NCBI RefSeq assembly: GCF_012849095.1
Contig: NZ_CP051681.1
Span: 62,001 to 126,000 of the forward strand
Length of the DNA: 64,000 nucleotides
DNA from: Cohnella herbarum
GTDB taxonomy: Bacteria; Bacillota; Bacilli; Paenibacillales; Paenibacillaceae
Direction: 5' to 3'
Part shown: one piece after another, positions 33,127 through 41,768 of the stretch
Layout: each line of letters begins with the position of its first letter
Position numbering within the stretch: position 1 is the first letter of the stretch
The notes under the pieces: generated by a model
The model's input: only the letters and a program-made list of their open reading frames with translations
Databases searched by the model: none
What the model was told of the DNA's origin: nothing
Position numbers and translations under genes: made by a program

Positions 33127-33525
33127 TTACTTGCTTGCCAGTTTACCTTTCCAAGCCCCGATGCCACCTTGCAGATGGGCGATCTCCTTATGGCCGTTCT
33201 TCAACAATATTTTTGCCGCACTTTTACTACGCATACCGCTGCGGCAATAGAGCAGCACGTCACGATCCTGGGGAATCTCGGAAAGCCTTCGGGACAATTG
33301 CGAAAGAGGAATATTCTTCGCATCGGCAATATATCCGCCTTTATATTCATTCGGTTCTCGGACATCGATCACCAGCGGTTTGCCGGGTTTGCCCATATGG
33401 CTCTTAAATTCCTCTGCGTTAAGGTTTCGGAGTCCTTTGGCCGGTTTAAAGCGCGAATATGCAAACCACACGACTAGCACAAGGATTCCGATATTAATGA
33501 TTGTACCTGTGTCCAAAGATTCCAC
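33127..33525 (-). CDS. Membrane-anchored rhodanese
   Basis: 132 residues: an N-terminal membrane anchor (IINIGILVLVVWFAYSRF) and a rhodanese domain with LVIDVREPNEYKGGYI and active-site C94 in LLYCRSGMRS. It transfers sulfane sulfur between thiols at the membrane. Its start overlaps the end of the next upstream rhodanese gene by 32 bp, so they are co-translated. Confidence 0.88.
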   Translation of the reverse strand: MESLDTGTIINIGILVLVVWFAYSRFKPAKGLRNLNAEEFKSHMGKPGKPLVIDVREPNEYKGGYIADAKNIPLSQLSRRLSEIPQDRDVLLYCRSGMRSKSAAKILLKNGHKEIAHLQGGIGAWKGKLASK

Positions 33526-33910
33526 ATCCTTTCGTATTCACTTGTTTGCCTGTCGGCTGAAAAAAATCCCCCTGCGCGGCACACAGCTGCCGGAAGCCGC
33601 GCTTATGCAGGATGCGGGCTGCTTTATTACTCTGATAGCAACTTGAGGACAAAATAATGACGGAGTCGTCGTTAGAGAGCTCTTTATGCCACACATAAGG
33701 CAGACGTCCGAGCGATATATTGATCGAGCCGGGAACATGCCCATGCAGATAGTCCGATGCATCCCTGACATCGAGTATTTTCACACTTGACTGATTTCGT
33801 GCTTTCTCCAATTCATGACAGGGCACATATTGGAAAGAAGGAACGGGCCAAAAGCCGCGCAGGACCCACAGGATCACGGCTCCGGCAAGAATATACAAGA
33901 GTGTTATCAT
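33494..33910 (-). CDS. Membrane-anchored rhodanese-like protein
   Basis: 138 residues: membrane anchor at residues 3-20 and a rhodanese domain with VKILDVRDASDYLHGHVPGS. C91 is in an atypical loop, SSSCYQSNKAAR, instead of CRSGxRS. It retains the Cys but probably has different substrate specificity. C-terminal CG and CAAQ add further thiols. Part of the same unit as 33127. Confidence 0.8.
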   Translation of the reverse strand: MITLLYILAGAVILWVLRGFWPVPSFQYVPCHELEKARNQSSVKILDVRDASDYLHGHVPGSINISLGRLPYVWHKELSNDDSVIILSSSCYQSNKAARILHKRGFRQLCAAQGDFFQPTGKQVNTKGCGIFGHRYNH

Positions 33911-33990
33911 ATGAAGTCCTTTCTACAGTACTGCGACAGCTGAATAATGACACAGCTGCCGCAGACCATGGTTATTAGAGAGGCAAAACC

Positions 33991-34302
33991 TCATACAAGC
34001 TTTTCTGTCCAGGCGTTCAATCCGCCGGTCATATTTACGACGTCGAAGCCCTTCTCGCTTAGCAATTCACACGCAAGACCGCTGCGATTGCCGCTACGGC
34101 AGATGACGATCGTCTCTTTCGACGGATCAAGTTCTTTTAGCCGCTCGGTGAGCTGTCCAAGTGGAATGTGCTTGGCGCCTGCGACATGGCCGGATGCCCA
34201 TTCGTCGGGCTCCCGGACATCAAGCAGGTTCAGCTTCTCGCCATTCTTTAACCTTGCGGCCACTTCTTGCGGCGTTGTTGCTTTCGGAATTTTGAATGCC
34301 AT
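33991..34302 (-). CDS. Single-domain rhodanese
   Basis: 103 residues from ATG 34302 (GGGAGTG upstream). Rhodanese with LNLLDVREPDEWASGHVAGA and active-site C68 in IVICRSGNRSGLAC. Cytosolic. It lies 33 bp downstream of the CstR-type repressor, as in cst operons that detoxify sulfide. Confidence 0.88.
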   Translation of the reverse strand: MAFKIPKATTPQEVAARLKNGEKLNLLDVREPDEWASGHVAGAKHIPLGQLTERLKELDPSKETIVICRSGNRSGLACELLSEKGFDVVNMTGGLNAWTEKLV

Positions 34303-34335
34303 GTTTTTCACTCCCTCAGATTGTTAGTTGTTGTA

Positions 34336-34602
34336 TTAGCGGCTCTTAACCAGAAGCTCCACAGCTTCTTTGACCATCTTTCCTGTATCGTTACCGGCAG
34401 CATGTTCCGCCATGATGCATTGCTGCAAATTTTCTGCAACGATCTGCGCGATAGCCTTGTCCGATGCGTTGCGAACGGCGGACAACTGTGCCACAACTTC
34501 TTTGCAGCTCTTTCCTTCCTCCATCAAACGCAGCACCCCGCGGACTTGTCCTTCGATTCTGCGCAGCCGGGTTTTGATTTCGTCCGTGTATTCGTAGTTC
34601 AT
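34336..34602 (-). CDS. cstR: CstR-type persulfide-sensing repressor (CsoR family)
   Basis: 88 residues, four-helix CsoR/DUF156 fold. The motif RLRRIEGQVRGVLRLMEEGK leads to C33 (KSCKEVV), and C62 lies in ENLQQCIM. The His of copper-sensing CsoR (in EDHxxHC) is replaced by Asn, leaving a two-cysteine site as in CstR, which senses persulfides. AAGGAG lies 9 bp before ATG 34602. Matching dyads ATACCCCTATAGGTAT occur at 35188 and 38874. Confidence 0.85.
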   Translation of the reverse strand: MNYEYTDEIKTRLRRIEGQVRGVLRLMEEGKSCKEVVAQLSAVRNASDKAIAQIVAENLQQCIMAEHAAGNDTGKMVKEAVELLVKSR

Positions 34603-34671
34603 GTCCAACAACTCCTTATACGAGTATGGGTATAGTATAAAGGAAAAAATTATAAGTTCATATACGCTTGT

Positions 34672-35160
34672 TCAAATGAATAAGTTTACCTTTCCGTTCG
34701 CGGCGTCACCCAGATATGCGGCTACTCCTGCATACTCCAGACCATCGATCAATTCTTCCTGTTTCAGACCGAGCAAGTCCATCGTCATCGTACAAGCGAC
34801 TAACTTAACGCCTTGTTCTTGAGCCAGTTCAACCAGCTCGGGCAACGACAATGCTTTGTGCTTTTTCATCACATGCTTGATCATCTGGGGCCCGAGGCCG
34901 CCGAAGTTCATTTTTGACAAACCCAGCTTCTTCGCGCCGCGCGGCATCATCCATCCGAAAGCTTTTTCAAGAAGGCCTTTGTTTGTCTTTATCGGTTCGT
35001 CCCGGCGAAGCGCGTTTAATCCCCAGAACGTGAAGAAGATTGTCACCTCGTGATCATAAGCCGCCGCTCCATTCGCAATAATAAACGCCGCGATTGCTTT
35101 ATCCAAATCGCCGCTGAAGAGCACGATTGTCGTTTTATCTTTTTCCAATTCCAACGTCAC
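34672..35160 (-). CDS. DsrE/DsrF-like sulfur-relay protein
   Basis: 162 residues. A DsrE-family fold: TTIVLFSGDLDKAIAAFIIA, then HEVTIFFTFWGLNALRR. A Cys in VKLVACTMTMDLLGL is in the position used for persulfide binding. It moves sulfane sulfur between TusA/rhodanese partners. It is the first gene behind a CstR operator and promoter (35188-35225). Confidence 0.87.
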   Translation of the reverse strand: MTLELEKDKTTIVLFSGDLDKAIAAFIIANGAAAYDHEVTIFFTFWGLNALRRDEPIKTNKGLLEKAFGWMMPRGAKKLGLSKMNFGGLGPQMIKHVMKKHKALSLPELVELAQEQGVKLVACTMTMDLLGLKQEELIDGLEYAGVAAYLGDAANGKVNLFI

Positions 35161-35187
35161 ATACCTTCTCTCTCATAATATTTACTC

Positions 35188-35203
35188 ATACCCCTATAGG
35201 TAT
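35188..35203. promoter_or_regulatory. CstR operator 1
   Basis: ATACCCCTATAGGTAT, identical to the site at 38874. It lies next to a minus-strand -10 TAATAT with -35 TTGCAT 17 bp upstream. Confidence 0.8.
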
Positions 35204-35272
35204 ATTAACGGACAATAATAAAGAATGCAACCCTTCTGCCGCGGCAAATGTTTGCAGATACGATTAATGCAT

Positions 35273-36064
35273 TCACAAAATGGACGACCACACTTTAATG
35301 GCCGTAAGTGCGATCAGGACGACCAAACCATATCGAAGTACCTTTACATTGATTTTCGAACTGATCATCGTGCCGATCGGTGCTCCGATCAAACTGCCGA
35401 TGACGGTATATACCGTCGCCCACAGAGGGATATCCCCGCCCGTGATTTTTCCGATGACGCCTCCAACGGCCGAAATAAAAACGATCGCGAGCGAGGATGC
35501 AATCGTTGTGCGCGTGGGAATTTTGAGCACGGTGAGCATAATGGGAATTAAGATAAACGCTCCGCCGGCCCCTACGATTCCAGAAACGATACCTACTACA
35601 AATGCCGCAGTAATGGCGATGATTTTGTTGAAACGGAGGTCATCCGTATCTTGTTGTGTCCCCCTGTTGGGTATTAGCATTAGCACGACCGCCAGTACCG
35701 CAAGGATGCCGTAAATCAGGTTGATGACATCTCCGTTCAACATACCCGAAACAAAGCCGCCGACCAGGCTGCCGACGAGGATGCTGCACCCCATATAAAG
35801 GACCAACTGTTTATTGACGACGCCCGTTCCGCCCTTTTTGCTTTTTTTCCGGAACGCGATAACACCAGCAAGTGAAGCGAAAAAGACCTGAAACATGCTG
35901 ATGGAGGAAACTTCGTGGGCTGTAAAGTGTGCCGCACCGAAAAGGGATGGAATATACAGTAGGAGGGGATAATTAATAATTGCGCCACCAATACCAAGCA
36001 ACCCTGAAAAGAAAGAGCCGACCAGACCGATGAGCACCATGACAATGAGCAGTAAGAAATCCAT
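35273..36064 (-). CDS. TauE/SafE-family sulfite/sulfur-anion exporter
   Basis: 263 residues, about 8 hydrophobic segments. The repeated TauE signature is visible: GSFFSGLLGIGGAIINYPLL and later GIVSGIVGAGGAFILIPIM. It exports sulfite or organosulfonates. In cst operons a TauE protein removes sulfite made by persulfide oxidation. CAGGAGGGTGTC precedes ATG 36064. Confidence 0.88.
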   Translation of the reverse strand: MDFLLLIVMVLIGLVGSFFSGLLGIGGAIINYPLLLYIPSLFGAAHFTAHEVSSISMFQVFFASLAGVIAFRKKSKKGGTGVVNKQLVLYMGCSILVGSLVGGFVSGMLNGDVINLIYGILAVLAVVLMLIPNRGTQQDTDDLRFNKIIAITAAFVVGIVSGIVGAGGAFILIPIMLTVLKIPTRTTIASSLAIVFISAVGGVIGKITGGDIPLWATVYTVIGSLIGAPIGTMISSKINVKVLRYGLVVLIALTAIKVWSSIL

Positions 36065-36164
36065 GACACCCTCCTGTCGTAAAGTTTTCTCTAATGCGTG
36101 ACATCAAGTTGAATACAGGTTATAATTAAAACCAAGTAAACTTATCAGAAATAAGGTGATCCGA

Positions 36165-36335
36165 TTGCTTCAACATTTAAAAAGCTTTTTCGAAGATAAA
36201 TGCCCGGTGTGCAATCAAAGACTGCAAGCGAAAATCGATATGGCTTGCAGCACGAAAACTTGCCCCCATGGCCATTATACCGAAGAAAGTTACTGTTCCC
36301 TTGGCATCACTATCGTATATGACGAGGCGAAATAA
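36165..36335 (+). CDS. Small zinc-ribbon-like protein
   Basis: 56 residues from a TTG start at 36165 (AAGGTGAT upstream). CPVCNQRL near the N-terminus and TKTCPHGHYTEESYC later give a probable Cys/His zinc site. It lies on the strand opposite the surrounding sulfur genes, between tauE and tusA. A shared terminator follows. The function is unknown. Confidence 0.55.
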   Translation: MLQHLKSFFEDKCPVCNQRLQAKIDMACSTKTCPHGHYTEESYCSLGITIVYDEAK

Positions 36336-36374
36336 GCGGGCCCTTCCGGGCCCTTCCGGGTCCCGCTTTTTTTA
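36335..36374. terminator. Terminator between small Cys-rich gene and tusA
   Basis: A GC-rich stem (AAGCGGG / TCCCGCTT, with internal repeats of GGGCCCTTCC) followed by TTTTTTT on the + strand. It may serve the convergent minus transcript less well. Confidence 0.75.
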
Positions 36375-36599
36375 TACTTTGCGAACGTAAAATTTATAAA
36401 CGCCGTCTTCTTCGACGTGCTGAATGAGTTCGTGTTTCGTCTGTTTAACCCAGGCTTGAAAATCATTGACGGAGCCTTTGTCTGTAGACAGGACCTCCAT
36501 AACTTGACCTTGTTGCAGACTATCCAAGGCTTTCTTCGCCTTAACGATCGGCATCGGGCAGGCCATACCTTTCGTATCTACCGTGATATCTGTATTCAC
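36372..36599 (-). CDS. TusA-family sulfurtransferase
   Basis: 75 residues. The TusA signature DTKGMACPMPIVKAKKAL carries the sulfur-binding Cys. It carries persulfide between rhodanese and acceptors. Last gene of the operon beginning at 38787. Confidence 0.88.
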   Translation of the reverse strand: MNTDITVDTKGMACPMPIVKAKKALDSLQQGQVMEVLSTDKGSVNDFQAWVKQTKHELIQHVEEDGVYKFYVRKV

Positions 36600-36613
36600 T
36601 TTGATGTCCTCCT

Positions 36614-37762
36614 TTATTTATCATGAACCGCACAGCGGTTCGGACCAATTTCCATCTCGCGTTGCTCGTCTTCGTTCGGTGTAATCTTACCCATATTCGT
36701 TTGTCGAATCTCCTGATAGGCGTTCGGTTGAGGCGGCAAATTCACGGTTACCGTCCGCCGGAACGTCTCCTCGTCTTTAATGTTCAAGCCCGGATTGTCG
36801 CGGTAGAGATCTGACAATCGGGCCATGACGCGGCCGCCATCTCCAAGCTCCGTCACTTTGCCGAAGTGGGCAGGCAGTACGATCAAATCCTGAGCCAAGC
36901 CTTTGTAACGGTTGTACAAGGTGTTGCGAAGATCGCCGACCCAGTCCTCTGCTTTGCCGGCCAAGTCCGGGCGGCCGATCGATTCGATGAACAGGATGTC
37001 GCCCGTAAGCAGATATTGATCATCCACGATAAACGACGTGCTTCCGATGGTGTGACCCGGCGAGTATATAGGTTGAATTTTGATCTTGATATTCCCTACC
37101 GAGATCTCACGACCTTCTTCCAGTTTCTCATATTGGAACGTTACTTCTGTCGCGTCCTTGGGCGGCAGCCAGTACGTTGCACCTGTTTGCTCCGCCAATT
37201 TGCGCCCGCCGGAAATGTGGTCCGCGTGCAAGTGCGTGTCCAGCGTATGTTTAATGGCCGCTCCCTGTTCCTCAGCGAAGCGTTCGAATACATCCGTCAT
37301 TCGGAGCGTATCGATTACAGCTGCTTCACCGCTGGAAATGACCATGTAGGAAAGACAGCCTTTTCCGATCCGCACGAACTGGTACAGGGAGCCCCCGTCT
37401 TTCAAATCTCCGATTTTCACCGGCTCCAAATGCTCGCTCCAAGATTTCATGCCGCCTTCCAGATAAGAGACGTTAGTTCTTCCTGCTCCAACCAATTGTT
37501 CTGCCACGAATTTGGACGAACCTTCCTTGGCGCATACCACAAGCAAAGGTTTGTCGCTTGGAATTTGGTCTAGCACTGGATCCACGCCGTCAAGCAAATC
37601 AAAATACGGAATGTTGATTATCTCGACGCTCTCTCCTTCCACTTTCCAATCGTCGAAGTCACTTTGATTGCGCACGTCGAGAATGAAGAGTTCTTTTTTG
37701 TTCAGAACGATTTTCGTCAGTTCTCCCGCTGTCATCGGGCGGAGTCCGGTTGCAGTAGTCAA
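36614..37762 (-). CDS. Rhodanese-persulfide dioxygenase fusion (CstB-like)
   Basis: 382 residues. N-terminal rhodanese domain (1-115; C77 in [11 protein letters not shown]) is fused to an ETHE1-type metallo-beta-lactamase persulfide dioxygenase with H177/H179/D181/H182 ([12 protein letters not shown]), [25 protein letters not shown] and PAHFG. It oxidises persulfide to sulfite. Domain order is Rhd-MBL, the reverse of the best-known CstB, where rhodanese follows. Located in the operon with TusA, DsrE and TusA-Rhd proteins under a CstR operator. Confidence 0.87.
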   Translation of the reverse strand: MTTATGLRPMTAGELTKIVLNKKELFILDVRNQSDFDDWKVEGESVEIINIPYFDLLDGVDPVLDQIPSDKPLLVVCAKEGSSKFVAEQLVGAGRTNVSYLEGGMKSWSEHLEPVKIGDLKDGGSLYQFVRIGKGCLSYMVISSGEAAVIDTLRMTDVFERFAEEQGAAIKHTLDTHLHADHISGGRKLAEQTGATYWLPPKDATEVTFQYEKLEEGREISVGNIKIKIQPIYSPGHTIGSTSFIVDDQYLLTGDILFIESIGRPDLAGKAEDWVGDLRNTLYNRYKGLAQDLIVLPAHFGKVTELGDGGRVMARLSDLYRDNPGLNIKDEETFRRTVTVNLPPQPNAYQEIRQTNMGKITPNEDEQREMEIGPNRCAVHDK

Positions 37763-37784
37763 TGTTGATTCCCCCTTTGATGAA

Positions 37785-38180
37785 TTAGAACGTCAAGGAC
37801 ACGTTTGCGTCCTTCGCGAAATCCAGGAATGTGACGGCGCCGCCGACTTCGATTCCTTCAATGAAATCCTCTTTCTTTAAGTTCATGACGTCCATCGTCA
37901 TTTGGCAGGCGATGATTTTCACGCCCATTTCCTGCGCCATATTCACCAGTTCCGGGATGGAAGGAATGTTGGCGTTCTTGAAGCCTTCCGCAAAATATTC
38001 TTTGCCTGCCGGCAGCGGAAGCTGGTGATGGACCTGCTTGTGAATCAGGTTCAGTCCTTCGAAGGTGAAAAAGATGGCTACCTCCGCGTCGGTTGCTGCA
38101 GATGCCGTCGCGATGTTGAAAACCTTATAGGCATCGAACATTCCACCATTGCTTGCGATAATCGCTACTTTCGTGCTCAT
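37785..38180 (-). CDS. DsrE/DsrF-family sulfur-relay protein
   Basis: 131 residues: [20 protein letters not shown] and [19 protein letters not shown] Cys in [18 protein letters not shown] probably holds the sulfane sulfur. Paralogous to 34672, with the conserved C-terminal TMDxxxLKxE pattern. ATG at 38180 follows GGAGGTCG. Confidence 0.87.
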   Translation of the reverse strand: MSTKVAIIASNGGMFDAYKVFNIATASAATDAEVAIFFTFEGLNLIHKQVHHQLPLPAGKEYFAEGFKNANIPSIPELVNMAQEMGVKIIACQMTMDVMNLKKEDFIEGIEVGGAVTFLDFAKDANVSLTF

Positions 38181-38205
38181 TTTAAACGACCTCCTTGGTC
38201 CATGA

Positions 38206-38787
38206 TTAGATTTGAAAGTTCTTTTCTATCGGTCCGGACCACCCAGACATGCCGGGCTCCACGTTTTTTACGTTCTTGAAACCCTTCTCGGACAGCAACT
38301 GGCAAGCCAGATCACTGCGCGTGCCGGTACGGCATACAACATGAATATCATCTTCGGTATTCAGCTCGCCTAGGCGCTCTTCCAGTTCCCCAAGCGGAAT
38401 GGAGACGGCGCCAGGAATCCGGTTAAACGCATATTCGGCAGGCTCGCGAACATCGAGAACGGTTACGCTGCCCAGCTTTTTCTCCAGCTCATCATTGGTC
38501 ACGGTGTGAGGATATTTTTTCTCTTCCTTGATCTCATCCGCGCTCGATTTACGGATAAAGTGCTTAAGCACATCGCCATTCTGAATCGTGCCCAAATAGT
38601 GATGGCCGGTATTCTTGGCCCAGCCCTGAATGTCCGCCAGTGAACCTTTATCGGTTGCCTGAACCTCGATGACCTGCCCGGAATGCAACTGATCCATCGC
38701 TTTCTTGGTTTTGACGATAGGCATGGGACAGGCCAAACCTTTGCAATCGAGCGTCTGATCTGCTTTGATTTCTGAATGTGCAGTCAA
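38206..38787 (-). CDS. TusA-rhodanese fusion (CstA-like)
   Basis: 193 residues. N-terminal TusA domain (C20 in DCKGLACPMPIVK), a short linker, and a C-terminal rhodanese (TVLDVREPAEYAFNRIPG, C152 in HVVCRTGTRSD). The S. aureus CstA is a larger TusA/rhodanese/DsrE fusion; here the DsrE part is a separate gene next door (37785). It would pass sulfane sulfur to the dioxygenase fusion. First gene of the operon behind the CstR site. Confidence 0.87.
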   Translation of the reverse strand: MTAHSEIKADQTLDCKGLACPMPIVKTKKAMDQLHSGQVIEVQATDKGSLADIQGWAKNTGHHYLGTIQNGDVLKHFIRKSSADEIKEEKKYPHTVTNDELEKKLGSVTVLDVREPAEYAFNRIPGAVSIPLGELEERLGELNTEDDIHVVCRTGTRSDLACQLLSEKGFKNVKNVEPGMSGWSGPIEKNFQI

Positions 38788-38873
38788 ATCGTAACCCTCC
38801 TATATTGGTGTTTTGCCGGGGCTTACATATCCTGTACGAGTTTACCCTACGGATTCACATAATATAATTACTC

Positions 38874-38917
38874 ATACCCCTATAGGTATATTACATCCTA
38901 AAGAAAGGCATTGTCAA
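38874..38917 (-). promoter_or_regulatory. CstR operator 2 with promoter
   Basis: Minus-strand -35 TTGACA (38912-38917) and -10 TAATAT (38888-38893), 18-bp spacer, overlap the operator ATACCCCTATAGGTAT (38874-38889). The operator covers the expected start point, giving simple repression of the cst-like operon. Confidence 0.85.
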
Positions 38918-38942
38918 CAGGGGAGAATAGTTAACTTCAGGG

Positions 38943-39602
38943 TTATGACTGTGAGTCCCCGCTGACTATCCACTTTATATTTACACTCTTGATCCCATAT
39001 GGCGCTAAGGTATGTTCCAATACAATCTTCATCTTTTCCTGATCCAATTCTGCTTCCGAAGGATGAACTAGAATCGTCACCTCGCCAATCCCTTGTTCAA
39101 AATGCACCCCTTCCAGAGCAGAAGACGGCGGAAACGGGTTATCATATTTATCAATACGAGTATTTAACAGTTGCCCAATAGCTGTAATTCGAGGTGCCTT
39201 AATGGACGTTTTATTCACATAGAAAGTCTCGACTGGCACTGCCATACCGTTCTGATATAAATAAATAACATAGGTTTCTGTAATTTCCTGGTTCTCAGGA
39301 AGATCGTCTGATGACCGCAACGATTTGTTATTGACTTGTCCGATGATTCGGAGCGTTTCCTCTGTCTCTTTGAAGCCCTCGAACCGATATAACTCTTGGT
39401 TGCTTGCGTCTACAAGAAGCGTAGTCGGATTTGTCTTGATCCGGTAATGGTTCGCGAGGTCGGGATGAACATCCACATGTACGACTTCATAAGAAAGTTC
39501 ATCCTGACATATTTGAACTTCGCGAAGCACATTGTTCATAGATCTGCCTAATGGGCACGCCGACAACGTAAACAACATCATTTTTTTAACGGGCAAATTC
39601 AT
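38943..39602 (-). CDS. Thioredoxin-fold protein with GerMN-like tail
   Basis: 219 residues from ATG 39602 (AGAGGTG upstream). The N-terminal ~90 residues resemble a thioredoxin fold with FTLSACPLGRSM, a single-Cys version of CxxC, and KTNPTTLLVDA (cis-Pro loop). The C-terminal half (AVPVETFYVNKTS and GIGEVTILVHPSEAELDQEK) is similar to GerMN-type domains. It lies 20 bp after a TlpA-like gene, so it belongs to the thiol-redox unit. The exact role is unknown. Confidence 0.55.
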   Translation of the reverse strand: MNLPVKKMMLFTLSACPLGRSMNNVLREVQICQDELSYEVVHVDVHPDLANHYRIKTNPTTLLVDASNQELYRFEGFKETEETLRIIGQVNNKSLRSSDDLPENQEITETYVIYLYQNGMAVPVETFYVNKTSIKAPRITAIGQLLNTRIDKYDNPFPPSSALEGVHFEQGIGEVTILVHPSEAELDQEKMKIVLEHTLAPYGIKSVNIKWIVSGDSQS

Positions 39603-39621
39603 GTTGAACACCTCTTTTCCA

Positions 39622-40179
39622 TTATTTGATTTTGGAAACAGCTTCTTTCATGGTGTCATAATTGATAGCTCCTTGATATTTCTCGCGAATAACTCCGCTG
39701 GAGTCTAACAGATACGTAGTTGGATACGCGACGACCTGATACGTCTGCATGATCGTTCCTTCCGAATCTAATAAGATAGGAAATGTCAAGCCATAGTCTT
39801 TAACAAATGACATAACTTTGTCCGTTTTCTCCTCCGTCGGTGTTAAATTAGCCCCTAAAATGACGACGTCTTGTTGGTTATAGTCTTCATAAAACCGCTG
39901 CATATGGGGCATCTCTACTCTGCAAGGCGGACACCAGGTTGCCCAGAAATTAATAAGTACTGTTTTTCCTTTATAATCGGATAGCTTGACAGGATTGCCT
40001 TGCAAATCATTCAAGGTAAAATCCGGCGCCTGTTGTCCCTTTTGAATGCCCACTTTAATATTCTGGCCTGCGGATTCCCTGACAGAAGTCCCTTCAGACG
40101 ATTTTTTTTCATAATAATCATAAGCCCCATAAGCAACAAGCATAACGAGGGCAATGATGGCAATCACACTTTTCTTCAT
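39622..40179 (-). CDS. TlpA/ResA-type membrane thiol-disulfide oxidoreductase
   Basis: 185 residues: an N-terminal signal anchor, then a thioredoxin fold with WATWCPPCRVEM (C83, C86) and VAYPTTYLLD. It reduces disulfides outside the membrane, using electrons from CcdA, which is encoded directly upstream in the operon. ATG 40179 follows AAGGGGG. Confidence 0.88.
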   Translation of the reverse strand: MKKSVIAIIALVMLVAYGAYDYYEKKSSEGTSVRESAGQNIKVGIQKGQQAPDFTLNDLQGNPVKLSDYKGKTVLINFWATWCPPCRVEMPHMQRFYEDYNQQDVVILGANLTPTEEKTDKVMSFVKDYGLTFPILLDSEGTIMQTYQVVAYPTTYLLDSSGVIREKYQGAINYDTMKEAVSKIK

Positions 40180-40197
40180 CTCTATTGATCCCCCTTG

Positions 40198-40920
40198 TTA
40201 GAATGTAATGTCCCAAAATGTATATTGAGAAAGCCAAGCACTGATCTTTTGCAATTGGCCGGTAAATAGCAGCAGTCCCATTCCAATAAGAAGCCAACCG
40301 TTAATTTTCGACAGAAGAGGCATCCATCGATTCATTTTTTTCATCATGCTCATCGAATACGTCAACAACCACGAAATCAATAGAAAAGGAACTCCCAACC
40401 CAAACGAATACACGGCCAGCATCCCTATTCCGTTCCACAGTGTCTCCGTAGATCCGGCCAGAAGCAAAATAGACGATAACGCCAACCCAACGCATGGACT
40501 CCAACCTGCTCCAAACGCCACACCAGTAAGAAGCGAACGGATTATGCCGCGGCTCGCAGTTGGTTTGGTTTGCCACGTTCTACCGGACATCAGCAGACGA
40601 AAATTTAGAAATCCGGCCATTTGCAGACCAAACACAACAATCAACAGACCGCTTATTCTTTGTACCAGCTCGCGTTCTTGCGCGAAGAAGCGTCCAATGA
40701 AGCTTGCAGACGCACCCATCGTAATAAAAATCAGACTAAACCCCACGATAAAACTAAACGCCTGAAGGCTCAGATTCCACCGATTCACGACAAGTTTGCC
40801 ATCTTGAAAGGTAGAGCCTGTTAAATGGGAAATATAAGCGGGGATAAGCGGAAATACGCAAGGGGATAAAAAAGAAAGCATCCCCGCTGCAAAGGCTACC
40901 AGGATTGTAAGATTATCCAT
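40198..40920 (-). CDS. ccdA: CcdA/DsbD-type transmembrane electron carrier
   Basis: 240 residues, about six helices. Two Cys: LSFLSPCVFPLIPAY and GWSPCVGLAL, the redox pair. It moves reducing power across the membrane to TlpA-like partners. Start ATG 40920 (AAAGGAGGTCCTC); it overlaps the end of 40913-41593 by 8 bp. Confidence 0.9.
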   Translation of the reverse strand: MDNLTILVAFAAGMLSFLSPCVFPLIPAYISHLTGSTFQDGKLVVNRWNLSLQAFSFIVGFSLIFITMGASASFIGRFFAQERELVQRISGLLIVVFGLQMAGFLNFRLLMSGRTWQTKPTASRGIIRSLLTGVAFGAGWSPCVGLALSSILLLAGSTETLWNGIGMLAVYSFGLGVPFLLISWLLTYSMSMMKKMNRWMPLLSKINGWLLIGMGLLLFTGQLQKISAWLSQYTFWDITF

Positions 40921-41593
40921 GAGGACCTCCTTTCTGTTGCTTTTCATCCAACCAGGACCATCCTGTTAAACACGCGGCAGCCAATAGAAAAATGATCTGC
41001 TGTTTACTGAAGGACAACAACCATACCGGACGATCGGCAACCAGAAACGAAAGCAACACATTTCCGATCGAAAACCAAACGGCATGGTTTAATCCACTTC
41101 CCGAATCGGATCCTTTTTGAGAAACCAATAATGAGATCAGGAGAAGAACAGTCATTCCAGCGTTTGCTGTATGATACAAGGAAGACTCCTCGCCTGTAAT
41201 AAGCAACAACAAGTGATAGACCAACCAGCCCGATAAAGTAAACCAAATCCCCATATCGATCCACATTTTGACGCTTAAATTTTGTTTCGAATTTCTGTAC
41301 CAGATATAGGAAGCCGTAACCAGACTTGCTATCCATCTTCCGCGTTCCCCACCATCAAAATAAAGTAAAGACATGGGTTGTGTGATCACATCTATGGGAT
41401 AAAAGATCAGAAAGCTTCCTTTCCAAACGAGCAACCACAGCCAGAATGCATTCGCTGCATCGGACAAGTATATCCGACGCTCCAAGCTGCCTCTAAGCCG
41501 ATACTGCAGCATCAACCAGCCTCCCGCTCCATAACTCAGATAAAGAATCAGTTGCCCATTTAGAACGAAAGATCCGATCTGTATATTTTGCAA
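40913..41593 (-). CDS. Polytopic membrane protein of the thiol-redox operon
   Basis: 226 residues with about seven hydrophobic segments; TTG start with GAAGGAGGTGAAGAGAA. The N-terminus IQIGSFVLNGQLILYLSYGA weakly recalls Lgt-like proteins (compare 46386) but catalytic Lgt residues are not evident. It overlaps ccdA and is co-transcribed with tlpA, implying a redox or lipoprotein-related role. The function is unknown. Confidence 0.6.
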   Translation of the reverse strand: MQNIQIGSFVLNGQLILYLSYGAGGWLMLQYRLRGSLERRIYLSDAANAFWLWLLVWKGSFLIFYPIDVITQPMSLLYFDGGERGRWIASLVTASYIWYRNSKQNLSVKMWIDMGIWFTLSGWLVYHLLLLITGEESSLYHTANAGMTVLLLISLLVSQKGSDSGSGLNHAVWFSIGNVLLSFLVADRPVWLLSFSKQQIIFLLAAACLTGWSWLDEKQQKGGPHG

Positions 41594-41768
41594 TTCTCTT
41601 CACCTCCTTCTCACGTAAAGCCTAATCTTCTTCTTTAAAGAAATGATAAAGCTCTCCATTGGGGGAAATTACCTCCAAGTCCAACTAACCTCCTGTGATA
41701 GGCTTTGCTTAAACCGTTAGCGCATCCTTTTCGCTACGGTAAATTACAAAACTACAGGAGGTATTACA

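Noticed and set aside
41713..41741. Possible riboswitch before the SH3-NlpC/P60 gene
   Set aside because: Only one short hairpin is present and none of the c-di-AMP (ydaO) landmarks could be found.
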